Assembly (NCBI RefSeq): GCF_016411825.1
Contig: NZ_JAEKMH010000001.1
Coordinates: 1,337,619-1,401,618 of the forward strand
From: Devosia sediminis
GTDB taxonomy: Bacteria > Pseudomonadota > Alphaproteobacteria > Rhizobiales > Devosiaceae
DNA: 64,000 nt
Direction: 5' to 3'
Made by a program: the position numbers and the translations under genes. Below the pieces are notes generated by a model, which searched no databases, had not been told where the DNA came from, and worked only from the letters and a program-made list of their open reading frames with translations. How positions within the stretch are numbered: the stretch's first letter is position 1; each line of letters begins with the position of its first letter. Positions 47,175 to 55,044 of this stretch are shown here, one piece after another.

Positions 47175-48308
47175 GTGCGTCAGTCAGCCAAGTCGAAGAC
47201 CGAGGGGCAGAAGCCCCGGGGCCGCGGAATCCACCCTGCCCTGTTCTACTCCATGTTTGCGGTGCTGCTGGGCGGCAACGCGCTCTTGGGCACGGCGCTC
47301 CTGATGGCGCCCGACATTTCCCGACTGCTCGGGGGCCAGAACGACATGGTGCTGTCGGCCTATGAGGACCGCCTGGCACAGATGCGGGTCGAAATCGACC
47401 GCCTGCATTCGCGCAACTATGCGCAAGCCGGCGACATGAACCTGCAATTGCAGGAGCTTTCGGCGCAGCAGGAAGTGTTGCTGGAGCAGCATCAATTGGT
47501 CCGCGCGCTCGTGACCAAGGCTGACCAGCTTGGCCTCGCCGCTGTGGCGGCTCCAGAGGCATCCGACATGGACCTCTCCATGGTGACGACGCTGGACGGC
47601 AATCCGGATGTGGAAGCGACGGCCGCCACTGTGACGCAGATGATGGACGAGACGCAGCAGGCCATGACCGGCATTGCCCTGGCCGCCACGGAGCGCACCG
47701 AAAACATCGTCACGGAACTGGGCAAGCTCGGCATAGAGCTCGACCTGCCGGACGCGCAGTTCGCAGGCATGGGCGGGCCGCTGCTGGCGGCCAATGACGC
47801 TGCAGCCACTTCACCGATGATCGAAGACGCCAATGCGGTGATGGACGCGCTCCTGATCTACAAGGCGGCGCGCGACAGCCTCAGCTTCGCGCCGGTGCAC
47901 ATGCCGATCACCGGCAATTTTCGCCAGAGCTCGGGCTATGGCAACCGCAAGGACCCCTTCACCGGCAATCGCGCCTTCCACTCGGGCCTCGATTTCGCTG
48001 CCCCGACCGGCACGTCGGTGCTGAGCGCCGCCGATGGCGTGGTGAGTTTCGTCGGCGAGAAATCGGGCTATGGCAAAGTGGTCGAAGTGACCCATGGCAA
48101 TGGGCTTTTCACCCGCTATGCGCACTTGAGCGCCTATATCGCCAAGGAGGGCCAGCAGGTGCATACGGGCACGCCCATAGCCAAGGTGGGCTCAACTGGC
48201 CGCTCGACCGGACCGCACCTGCATTTCGAAGTGCATCGGGGCGAGAACAGCATCGACCCCAAGCCGTTCCTCGACACCGGGAAGCGGATTCTGGCAATGC
48301 TGGGGTGA
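47175..48308 (+). CDS. LytM/M23 peptidase-like cell-wall hydrolase or activator
   Basis: This protein of about 377 residues has one N-terminal transmembrane helix (about 25-50, ALFYSMFAVLLGGNALLGTALL), a helical coiled-coil stretch (about 65-120) and a C-terminal M23 domain (about 240-370). Zinc ligands are seen in GYGNRKDPFTGNRAFHSGLDFAA (HxxxD) and GPHLHFEVH (HxH). All are present, so the peptidase could be active. Start GTG with GGGGG seven bases upstream; a GTG six codons earlier is the alternative. Confidence 0.88.
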   Translation: MRQSAKSKTEGQKPRGRGIHPALFYSMFAVLLGGNALLGTALLMAPDISRLLGGQNDMVLSAYEDRLAQMRVEIDRLHSRNYAQAGDMNLQLQELSAQQEVLLEQHQLVRALVTKADQLGLAAVAAPEASDMDLSMVTTLDGNPDVEATAATVTQMMDETQQAMTGIALAATERTENIVTELGKLGIELDLPDAQFAGMGGPLLAANDAAATSPMIEDANAVMDALLIYKAARDSLSFAPVHMPITGNFRQSSGYGNRKDPFTGNRAFHSGLDFAAPTGTSVLSAADGVVSFVGEKSGYGKVVEVTHGNGLFTRYAHLSAYIAKEGQQVHTGTPIAKVGSTGRSTGPHLHFEVHRGENSIDPKPFLDTGKRILAMLG

Positions 48309-48581
48309 GTGGACCTATACGTTCACGAACACAGGGCCGCCCTCGGACTTGATCCGAGGACCAATCGCCGCGTCAACGCTGGTTGAGAGTGGCCCTCGGG
48401 TCACGCCCGAGGGCGGAGCGGTGGATTGGTTGGGCTTTGGAAACAGGGAGCCCGCCGGCGAGGGAATAACCTGGTTCCCGACCGACACCCCCTCCTCAGC
48501 TTCGCTAAGGCTTGCAGCCTAGCTGCGCTACCCTCCCCTCAAGGGGGAGGGTGGGCAGAACCCCGATATCACGCCTAAAAG
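48309..48581. repeat. intergenic region with palindromic repeat modules
   Basis: No gene. Contains the hairpins CCTCGGACTTGATCCGAGG (near 48342), CCCTCGGGTCACGCCCGAGGG (48392-48412) and ACCCTCCCCTCAAGGGGGAGGGT (48530-48552), the last resembling the repeats at 32953 and 35057. CTCCTCAGCTTCGCTAAGG-type sequence lies between. Confidence 0.6.
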
Positions 48582-48610
48582 AAAAGCCCCGGCTTGTGGC
48601 CGGGGTTTTT
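48582..48610. terminator. bidirectional intrinsic terminator before prfB
   Basis: AAAAGCCCCGGC, then TTGTG, GCCGGGGTTTTT: stem CCCCGGC/GCCGGGG with A and T tails on both sides. It lies 22 bases past the prfB stop on the minus strand. Confidence 0.85.
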
Positions 48611-48631
48611 CAGTTCGACAGACAACTGAGA

Positions 48632-49754
48632 TCACTCAGAGACGACGTCCGTGGCGACGCCGACGCGCTGGGCGAGAGCGGCTTCCATGAATTCGTCGAG
48701 GTCGCCATCGAGGACCACGGATGGCTGGCCGCTTTCGACGCCGGTGCGCAGATCCTTGACCATCTGGTAGGGCTGCAGGACGTAGGAGCGGATCTGGTGG
48801 CCCCAGCCAATATCGGTCTTGTTGGCCGCCTGGGCGTTGGCCGCCTCTTCGCGCTTCTGCAATTCCATCTCGTAGAGACGGGATTTCAGCATGGCCATGG
48901 CCGTCGCACGGTTCTTGTGCTGCGAGCGTTCCTGCTGGCAAGCCACGATGATGCCCGAGGGCACGTGGGTGATGCGGATGGCTGAGTCGGTGGTGTTGAC
49001 GTGCTGGCCGCCAGCACCCGAGGCGCGATAGGTATCGACTTTGAGATCGGCTTCGCGGATCTCGATCTCAATCGAATCGTCGATGACCGGATAGACCCAG
49101 CAGCTCGAAAAGCTGGTGTGGCGGCGGGCGGCCGAGTCGTATGGGCTGATGCGCACGAGGCGGTGAACGCCACTCTCGGTCTTGAGCCAGCCATAGGCAT
49201 TGTGGCCCTTGATCTGGATGGTGGCCGACTTGATGCCGGCTTCTTCGCCGTCATGCATTTCGAGCACTTCCACCTTCATCTTCCGGCGTTCGGCCCAGCG
49301 GGTATACATGCGCAGCAGCATGTTGGCCCAGTCCTGGCTCTCGGTGCCGCCGGCGCCCGAGTGGATTTCCACGTAGCAGTCATTGGCGTCGACTTCACCC
49401 GAGAGCAGCGTTTCGATCTGGGTTCGGCGGGCGGTGGACTTGAGGTCGATGAGGGCTTGCTCGGCATCCTTGACGATCTCGGCATCGCCCTCGGCTTCGC
49501 CCAGTTCGATCAGCTCGACATTGTCCGAGATGCCAGCTTCGAGTTCGCGCACGGTTTTTACCGCCACGTCGAGCTCGTCGCGCTCGCGCATGGTGACGCG
49601 GGCCTTTTCCGGATCATTCCAGAAGTCGGGGGATTCAGTCTGCGCGTTCAGCGCGTCGAGGCGGAGTTGTGCTGTATCCCAGTCAAAGATGCCTCCTCAG
49701 CAGGGTCAGAACCTGCTCGATTTCGGCGACGGTCTTCTCTATTTCCGTACGCAT
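48632..49754 (-). CDS. prfB: peptide chain release factor 2, programmed +1 frameshift
   Basis: RF2 ends translation at UGA and UAA. The gene starts at [23 protein letters not shown] (49754-49686), reaches CTT TGA C, and continues in the +1 frame from 49684 as [13 protein letters not shown] to 48632, giving 373 residues. AGGAGG lies three bases before CTT, exactly the layout of the E. coli autoregulatory frameshift: low RF2 favours the shift. The GGQ motif is [13 protein letters not shown]; the codon-recognition tripeptide is SPY in [18 protein letters not shown], where E. coli has SPF. GAAGGA lies six bases before the ATG. Confidence 0.97.
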
Positions 49755-49804
49755 TTTTGTTCCTTCGTGTGTTGCGCCCCCTTTAGCGGACCCGGTCCAC
49801 GGGA

Positions 49805-50314
49805 TCAACCTTTGCGGGCCAGTTTGCCGAAGCGCTTGATGGCGGTGTCGCGCTTGAGACGGGAAACGCGCGACAGGAACAAGACGCCATTGACCTGATC
49901 GATCTCGTGCTGGGCGACACGGGCGGCAAAACCGGTGAGCTCGAGTTCGTGCGGATTGCCGGCCTCGTCGTCAAATCCGATGCGGGCGTTTTCCGGGCGG
50001 ACGACGTCTACCTCGATGCCCGGCATGGAGACCGAGCCTTCCTTGCCCGAAACCTCGGAGCCTGAGGTCAATAGAATGCGGGGATTGTAGAGCAGGCGGT
50101 AGTCGCGGGTGGAAGGATCGGCGAGGCTGACCACGGCCACCGGCGCGACCTGGCCGATATGGGCGGCGGCCAGGCCATAGGCCTGAGCATCCCGGGCGGC
50201 CTGCAGGAGGGCCGCGCCGATGCTCCGCAGCTCGTCGTCGACCGGCTGCGAGATGGCCACCCGCGTGAGGCGCGGGTCAGGGAAAAGGATGAAGGAGATC
50301 GTTTCATCGGCCAT
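49805..50314 (-). CDS. peptide-deformylase-like protein, metal site lost
   Basis: This 169-residue protein has the overall peptide-deformylase fold pattern but altered motifs. Motif I reads AYGLAAAHIG (usually GxGLAAPQ), motif II KEGSVSMPG with Ser94 in place of the metal-ligand Cys (usually EGCLS), and motif III QHEIDQVNG with Gln140 in place of the second His ligand (usually HExDH). Glu137 and His136 remain. With two of three metal ligands missing it is unlikely to deformylate; some relatives are annotated as Def-like. Start at MADETISF, with AAAGGA nine bases upstream. It is the last host gene before tRNA-Arg. Confidence 0.85.
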   Translation of the reverse strand: MADETISFILFPDPRLTRVAISQPVDDELRSIGAALLQAARDAQAYGLAAAHIGQVAPVAVVSLADPSTRDYRLLYNPRILLTSGSEVSGKEGSVSMPGIEVDVVRPENARIGFDDEAGNPHELELTGFAARVAQHEIDQVNGVLFLSRVSRLKRDTAIKRFGKLARKG

Positions 50315-50377
50315 TGCAGGCATTCCTTTCGCCCATCTTGCAAGTCCAGCCCTCGGCTGGTACGTCGATCACCGGCT

Positions 50378-50454
50378 GGTCCCGTAGCTCAGCAGGATAG
50401 AGCGCAGGATTCCTAATCCTGAGGCCACTGGTTCGAATCCAGTCGGGATCACCA
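50378..50454 (+). tRNA. tRNA-Arg(CCT)
   Basis: 77 bases starting GGTCCCGTAGCTCAG and ending CGGGATC, discriminator A and encoded CCA. The anticodon stem CAGGA/TCCTG encloses TTCCTAA (anticodon CCT). T-arm CACTGGTTCGAATCCAGT. tRNA-Arg genes of this kind are frequent integration sites; gene content changes sharply right after it. Confidence 0.96.
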
Positions 50455-50494
50455 CCTAAACCCTTGAAATTGCTAGCGCCAACTTCTGCCCCAC

Positions 50495-50531
50495 TGGGGC
50501 GACTTTTCGACTGGGGCGACATTGGGGCGAC
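50495..50531 (+). repeat. three direct repeats next to tRNA-Arg
   Basis: TGGGGCGAC occurs at 50495-50503, 50512-50520 and 50523-50531, 41 to 77 bases past the tRNA CCA. Closely spaced short direct repeats next to an integration site are the usual form of integrase arm or excisionase sites; no protein is assigned here. Confidence 0.5.
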
Positions 50532-50579
50532 TGTCGCAGAATCAATGCTCGACTCCAAGATGTCCTTGTGGACAACCGA

Positions 50580-51041
50580 TCAGCGATTCAGCGGTTCCAA
50601 TCCAGTGGGTACGCGGCCCGGATCGGTCTCCCCGAAGCGCATCCCGGCCTGCTGATAGAACTGAATCGCCAGCGATGTGGCCTCGGGGGATGCCTTAGCG
50701 AGGTGTCCCCAAATCTCACGTCCGTAGATCCGCAACTCGGGATACATGAGTGCCCGTGCCGAGTGCAGCCAGACATGCAGGCCGACGCCGCTCGCCGACC
50801 GGTCGCGTTGCAGGACTTTGATGGAGCGGCCAAGCTCCACAGGGAACATCAAGCGCTGCGGCAACCACGATTCCATTTCGTAGAGATCGATGCCGGTCTC
50901 AGAGTACTTCTGCGCCCAGAACCAAGCCAGAGCGGCGATGCTATCCAGACCATCCTGGTCTATGCCTCGCAGGCTGTCGATGAAGCGCACTGCCTCCTCG
51001 CGCTGCGTGTTCTCAGCCTTCTTCGCAAACCATCCGAACAT
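50580..51041 (-). CDS. hypothetical protein at island edge
   Basis: This 153-residue protein starts MFGWFAKKAENTQREEAVRF with GGGGG five bases before the ATG. Mostly helical, no signal peptide, no recognised motif. Its 3' end reads VPTGLEPLNR, and the DNA there (GGTTCCAATCCAGT, 50593-50606, plus strand) differs by one base from the tRNA-Arg T-arm 160 bases away. It is the first gene of the accessory block on the minus strand; no function can be assigned. Confidence 0.65.
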   Translation of the reverse strand: MFGWFAKKAENTQREEAVRFIDSLRGIDQDGLDSIAALAWFWAQKYSETGIDLYEMESWLPQRLMFPVELGRSIKVLQRDRSASGVGLHVWLHSARALMYPELRIYGREIWGHLAKASPEATSLAIQFYQQAGMRFGETDPGRVPTGLEPLNR

Positions 51042-51069
51042 TGGTGCCCCCACTTCTGCCGGCTGCAGT

Positions 51070-51372
51070 CTATTCCATTTCAGGGACGTCACCAGCCTGG
51101 AACAGAACTTCGCTGTCGCCGAATTCGCCTTCATCCGGCCGTGCTGGCCGCTTCCAGGCGATCACGCCAGCGTAGCCCCGAGACATCAGCTTCGCACGCT
51201 GAATAGCGGCATGCTCGCTCGGCATCTGCTGCGCTTCGAATGCGGGGCGTAATTCGCCGTCCTCGCCTCTCTCGAAGGCGAGGACGACAATGAGCGTTGT
51301 CGGTTTCTGGACCGGAGGCTGGCCGCTCGACTGTTGCTGCAGGCGCATCGTGATCGTCTCCATTCTTGCCAT
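51070..51372 (-). CDS. hypothetical protein
   Basis: A 100-residue protein (MARMETITMRLQQQSSGQPP...). The core LIVVLAFERGEDGELRPAFEAQQMPSEHAAIQRAKLMSRGYAGVIAWKRPARPDEGEFGD has regular strand-helix alternation, like small modulators encoded in rhizobial mobile DNA. Start uncertain between MARM (51372) and METI (51363). No partner or function recognised. Confidence 0.6.
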   Translation of the reverse strand: MARMETITMRLQQQSSGQPPVQKPTTLIVVLAFERGEDGELRPAFEAQQMPSEHAAIQRAKLMSRGYAGVIAWKRPARPDEGEFGDSEVLFQAGDVPEME

Positions 51373-51425
51373 GCTCACGCGTTTGAAATTAGAACATAAC
51401 AGGAACAAGTGGCAATCTGGATTCG

Positions 51426-51767
51426 ATGACTAACAGCCCGCCCAGCTCCATGTTCTACCGCCCTCGCCTCGGCCAAGCCGCCGACAAAGGATTGCTGCTC
51501 GTCGCGAAATGCAACATGTGCCGCCGCAGCCGGGCATTCCTAGCGACCGACCTGCTGCAGATCTATCACCGGGATACATACCTCGATGACCTCTTCGATG
51601 GCTGCTGCCCGCGATGCGGTCGATCCGATTTCTGGCGTGTGCGGCAGCGGTATCCTTCGAACAACGATGTCGGCATGCTCGTCGTGAGAAGGTTGGCCGG
51701 TACGCGGACGACGCATCTGTGGCGCGACGAGCTCTATTCGGCGTTAACTAAGCCCGACCCGACTTGA
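51426..51767 (+). CDS. zinc-ribbon hypothetical protein
   Basis: This 113-residue protein has two CxxC pairs, KCNMCRRSR (about 29-37) and GCCPRCGRSDFW (about 59-70), which form a likely zinc ribbon. The rest is basic and hydrophilic. It is transcribed opposite to most neighbours and overlaps the last 20 bases of the convergent gene. Family unknown; a DNA- or RNA-binding role is only inferred from the ribbon. Confidence 0.65.
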   Translation: MTNSPPSSMFYRPRLGQAADKGLLLVAKCNMCRRSRAFLATDLLQIYHRDTYLDDLFDGCCPRCGRSDFWRVRQRYPSNNDVGMLVVRRLAGTRTTHLWRDELYSALTKPDPT

Positions 51768-52269
51768 TCCGGGCGGTCTGATCGGCGACGGGCTCCCAGA
51801 GGTCAAACGAGGTCATGTAGTGACATCCCTGCACTTGATCGGTGTCCAGCACCGGCTCCGGCATCATTGTGAGCAATTGGTAGAGCGCATTGCTCACCAT
51901 CGCTTGAAACCAAGGCGCCCCTGCCAGCCCAAGCATCCAAGCCAGTGCTCCCCAGAACGACCGCCGAATGATTGACCCTAGAACTTCCCCGAACACGTAG
52001 ACCCTTTCGCCGTGCAGCACAGCAACCAGTCTGTCGCCAGTCAAGAACGCGATATCGTCGGCTCCAACCTCGAAATTCGAGGACAAGAAACGGATGCTTT
52101 CAGCCCGGCCTCTGAGCTTCACGTCATATAGGCCTGCCGATCCCAACCCTTTCTTTAAAGACATGCCCGTCCGCGCGACGGATTCTACTACGACCGCCTC
52201 GATATCAAGGCCGTTGGAGGCATCGAGCCGACCATAGACCCCGTTAGGGTAAAGACCGAAACTGATCAT
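51748..52269 (-). CDS. hypothetical protein with a hydrophobic C-terminal half
   Basis: This 173-residue protein has an N-terminal beta-rich part (YPNGVYGRLDASNGLDIEAVVVES) and a hydrophobic stretch near residues 105-145 (SFWGALAWMLGLAGAPWFQAMV), possibly one or two membrane helices. Start at 52269 gives a coupled junction with the nuclease gene (TGA, one base, ATG). No recognised family. Confidence 0.6.
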   Translation of the reverse strand: MISFGLYPNGVYGRLDASNGLDIEAVVVESVARTGMSLKKGLGSAGLYDVKLRGRAESIRFLSSNFEVGADDIAFLTGDRLVAVLHGERVYVFGEVLGSIIRRSFWGALAWMLGLAGAPWFQAMVSNALYQLLTMMPEPVLDTDQVQGCHYMTSFDLWEPVADQTARIKSGRA

Positions 52270-52270
52270 T

Positions 52271-52831
52271 TCAGCACCAGAACTCCCTGCCATTGGGCCA
52301 CCGTCGCGCCAAGCCCTCGCTGATCAGGATATCGCCCACGTCCTGACCGCCGATGCGGATGGTCGCCAGAGTTCGATCATACCGATCGACGCCATGGGTC
52401 TCGACGGAGAAGCTGTTGCCATTCAGCAGCTCGAGCAGACGGGCGCTGGCGCGATGAGCGAGTGCCACCTCGGTCTGACCGCCGCAGATGTCGTTGTAGG
52501 GCTCGGGCGTGTCATACGATTCCAGCCGCAGATTCTGTCCCTCGAGCCAGATCGTGTCGCCGTCCACCACACAGGTGTACCGGTTGCTCGAACACATGCG
52601 GAAGCTGAGGCGCCACTCCCCGGGAGACGACGCCGCCATCGCAGTCGAGACCGCCGGCGACGCACTCCTGGTCGATGTAGAAGACCCATTGCCGCCGACC
52701 ATGGCGGCAATGCCACCGATGAGCAGTACGCCCACAACCAACGGGCCTGACCGCATACGGGAGCGGCGCGGTCGGAAAGGGTTTCTCGGCAGCAGCCGTG
52801 GCGGGCGTGGTGTGAATCGTCTTCTGGCCAT
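52271..52831 (-). CDS. SNase-like thermonuclease, membrane-anchored or secreted
   Basis: This 186-residue protein has an Arg-rich cytoplasmic end, one hydrophobic segment (GPLVVGVLLIGGIAAMVGG, about residues 29-47) and a staphylococcal-nuclease-like domain (about 80-186). Key blocks: VVDGDTIWLEGQNLRLESYDTPEP (the catalytic Arg and Asp in RLESYDTP), then HGVDRYDRTLATIRIGGQDVGDILISEGLARRW. Domain and anchor suggest action in or at the periplasm on nucleic acid. It lies between a hypothetical gene and two phosphoesterases. Confidence 0.82.
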   Translation of the reverse strand: MARRRFTPRPPRLLPRNPFRPRRSRMRSGPLVVGVLLIGGIAAMVGGNGSSTSTRSASPAVSTAMAASSPGEWRLSFRMCSSNRYTCVVDGDTIWLEGQNLRLESYDTPEPYNDICGGQTEVALAHRASARLLELLNGNSFSVETHGVDRYDRTLATIRIGGQDVGDILISEGLARRWPNGREFWC

Positions 52832-52863
52832 GGCAACAGTATGACCGGCGCTGGCGAGACCGT

Positions 52864-53685
52864 CTACGGCACCACCGGCCTTGGCGCCGGCTCACCGATC
52901 TCGACGACTAAGCCGGGATTGAAGCCGGCTCTGTTCTCGAGGCCGTAGCCCTTCGGATTCGTCATCACTCTTGTGCGGCCGATGGAGTAGTCGAAGCTCT
53001 CATGGACATGACCATGATACCAAAGATCGGGCTGATAGCGCCGGATGAGTGGCTCCAAATCGCTGACATAGGCAGCCGTCAGGCTATCGTCGCGATACCG
53101 CTCGCCAATGCTGCCTTTCGCCGGCCCATGATGCGTGACGACCACCGTCGCGCCATCAAAGGGCTGCGATAGGACAGACTCTATATATGCCACAGATCGG
53201 CGATGGATCTCGCGCGCGTGTGCGGGAATGAAAGGCCTGCTGCTGCTGTCGACCAACCTTATAAGCCTGTGGTCATTCAGCCCAGTTCTGGCGGTGTACA
53301 TCGCGGCGTCGCGCAGGATCGGATCGCCCAATGGATTGAAAAGGTCATAGTCCGTCCACAGCGTCGCCCCTACGAACCTGACGCCGTCAACGGTCCACGA
53401 CATGTCATCCAACACCCGAACATCGCCCCAAGCGGCAGCGCGTCCGGCAGCGAGGCGTTCGCTCTCGATGGAGCTTCTATAGAATTCGTGATTGCCCAAG
53501 ACGCTGATGACACCGCTGCGCGTGTGCGGGGCGACGTTCTCCTGAAGCCATTCGACATGCTCTTTGCCGCCCCGCGCAATGTCGCCGGCGCATAGGGCGA
53601 CATCGACATCAGGCGGGACGCCGAAATAGTCGACATTGTGGTATTCGACCTCAAGGTGCAGGTCGGACATCAACCAGATCCTCAT
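52864..53685 (-). CDS. metallophosphoesterase (calcineurin-like)
   Basis: This 273-residue enzyme of the dinuclear-metal phosphoesterase fold has SDLHLE (residues 7-12), AGDIARGG, LGNHEFYRSS, VVVTHHGP and the C-terminal GHVHESFD, so all five metal/phosphate motifs are present. Substrates range from nucleotides to phosphoproteins and cannot be read from sequence. It overlaps the next phosphoesterase gene upstream by ATGA. Confidence 0.9.
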   Translation of the reverse strand: MRIWLMSDLHLEVEYHNVDYFGVPPDVDVALCAGDIARGGKEHVEWLQENVAPHTRSGVISVLGNHEFYRSSIESERLAAGRAAAWGDVRVLDDMSWTVDGVRFVGATLWTDYDLFNPLGDPILRDAAMYTARTGLNDHRLIRLVDSSSRPFIPAHAREIHRRSVAYIESVLSQPFDGATVVVTHHGPAKGSIGERYRDDSLTAAYVSDLEPLIRRYQPDLWYHGHVHESFDYSIGRTRVMTNPKGYGLENRAGFNPGLVVEIGEPAPRPVVP

Positions 53686-54242
53686 GGCTTGATCTCGATC
53701 GCTTCGACGACGTCACTGTCGTCGCGGAAGTCCAACTTCGGCTGGAGCTCGAGACGCTGCTTGATCTGGGGCCACGTCACCGGAGCATAGCCCATCACAT
53801 CGACACCCACGTCGATCGACTGAGCCGTCCCCGGGAGTCTCCCGTGGGAATGCCCATAGAGCTGCACGGCACCACGGCGCATGTTTCTCCAAACTCGGAG
53901 GCTGTAGTGGCAGAGAACCAGCGTCTGGCCGTCCTCGACGATTTCCGTGAGCTGGTGCTGCGACGCCCACGGCAGCCGCCGCGTCTCGCCTTTGAAATCA
54001 TGGTTTCCCAGCACCAAGTGCTTGCTGCCATTGAGCATCTCGAATAGCCGGCGCGTCCATTTCGGCGACGCACGGTAGGCGAAATCGCCCAGGTGCCAGA
54101 CGGTGTCGTCCGGCCCCACGACTGCGTTCCAAGCCTCGACGAGGCCCATGTCGTGCTCGGTGATGTTGGCATATGGCCGATGGCACATGCCGATGACATT
54201 GGCATGCCCGAAATGCGTGTCGGCGGTGAAGAAGGTGGTCAT
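53682..54242 (-). CDS. metallophosphoesterase, phage-type
   Basis: This 186-residue enzyme has ADTHFGHANVIG, LGDFAYR, LGNHDFKG, LCHYSLRVW and GHSHGRLPG, the small calcineurin-like form often seen in phages. Start at MTTFFTADTH follows GGGAG with six bases spacing. It ends coupled to the next gene (ATGA). The two enzymes are unlike except for motifs, so not recent duplicates. Confidence 0.9.
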   Translation of the reverse strand: MTTFFTADTHFGHANVIGMCHRPYANITEHDMGLVEAWNAVVGPDDTVWHLGDFAYRASPKWTRRLFEMLNGSKHLVLGNHDFKGETRRLPWASQHQLTEIVEDGQTLVLCHYSLRVWRNMRRGAVQLYGHSHGRLPGTAQSIDVGVDVMGYAPVTWPQIKQRLELQPKLDFRDDSDVVEAIEIKP

Positions 54243-54304
54243 CTCTGTCTCCCGGTGATGACCAGCGTATGCAGCACGGTCTAGCAAGGCACACGCGCTT
54301 TCTT

Positions 54305-54778
54305 TCAGGGCGCGGCCACGCTGTCAGGCACTGCGACTGACGGCCCATCCCACGCCCGCTGCCGCCTCTCGCTGCGCGGTGCCTTCGGCCTCACCTCGTC
54401 GTCCATGGGCGTGTAGAGAGTGCGGCCAGTCGCCACTTTGCGCAGGCGCAGGTAGCCGAGGACGGCGGGGCCCGGCTGGCGCTTGCCGCTCATCACGTCT
54501 GCCAATGCCTGTCTGCTGATGCCGATTGCCCTTGCGAGAGCAGCGTCGGAACCAGCTTTCCGAGAGGCTTGGCGCAGGCGAGTGTCCACGCCGAGGGCAT
54601 CGAGCATCAGCGGTCCCTGCCGGAGCGATTCCAACCCGCGCCTTAGGACGGATCGTATTTCGTCAGCGGTGTGGATCTTGCCATCGATCTCGATGCCCTG
54701 ATTGTCGATGTCGGACGCGGCAATGGTGTCGAGCATGCGCTGCGCGAGCTGGAGGGCGCGGGTGGCGGTGGCGGTCAT
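54305..54778 (-). CDS. helix-turn-helix protein, XRE-like
   Basis: This 157-residue protein has an N-terminal helical region and an HTH unit at about residues 85-115 (SDAALARAIGISRQALADVMSGKRQPGPAVLGYL), which resembles the DNA-binding part of phage repressors. The N-terminus MTATATRALQLAQRML was chosen because its ATG overlaps the previous gene's stop (ATGA). It is the last gene of the tightly overlapping operon. Confidence 0.7.
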   Translation of the reverse strand: MTATATRALQLAQRMLDTIAASDIDNQGIEIDGKIHTADEIRSVLRRGLESLRQGPLMLDALGVDTRLRQASRKAGSDAALARAIGISRQALADVMSGKRQPGPAVLGYLRLRKVATGRTLYTPMDDEVRPKAPRSERRQRAWDGPSVAVPDSVAAP

Positions 54779-55044
54779 GGGCGCGTCCCCCCGAATACTG
54801 GCTTGGTGCCATAAGAAGCGCACATCAGCGTGGGCTCCTCCCCGCACCGAACTCTCCACAAAGACCATTCAGGTCTCCTCCCAGTATAGGGCGACGGCAT
54901 CGTGAGGCTTGGGCGCACGACTTGATCCAAGCTCTCCATGCTGACGCTGCGGACCGTGAATTGATCAGTCTGAAAGACGAATTCGTCGGGAACCATCAGA
55001 CGAGCGACAGCGCCTTTGATCCATGCAATCGCGGCGGTGATCAT
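54775..55044 (-). CDS. hypothetical protein
   Basis: An 89-residue protein starting MITAAIAWIKGAVARLMVPDEFVF; the first helix is amphipathic and hydrophobic. No motif known. It overlaps both neighbours by ATGA (55041-55044 and 54775-54778), so it lies firmly within the operon. Confidence 0.6.
   Translation of the reverse strand: MITAAIAWIKGAVARLMVPDEFVFQTDQFTVRSVSMESLDQVVRPSLTMPSPYTGRRPEWSLWRVRCGEEPTLMCASYGTKPVFGGTRP

Noticed and set aside
50593..50606. GGTTCCAATCCAGT resembling the tRNA-Arg T-arm as a possible second att site
   Set aside because: Only 14 bases with one mismatch and it does not continue into the acceptor end; it lies inside the 3' part of a hypothetical gene. Might be a remnant, but too short to call.
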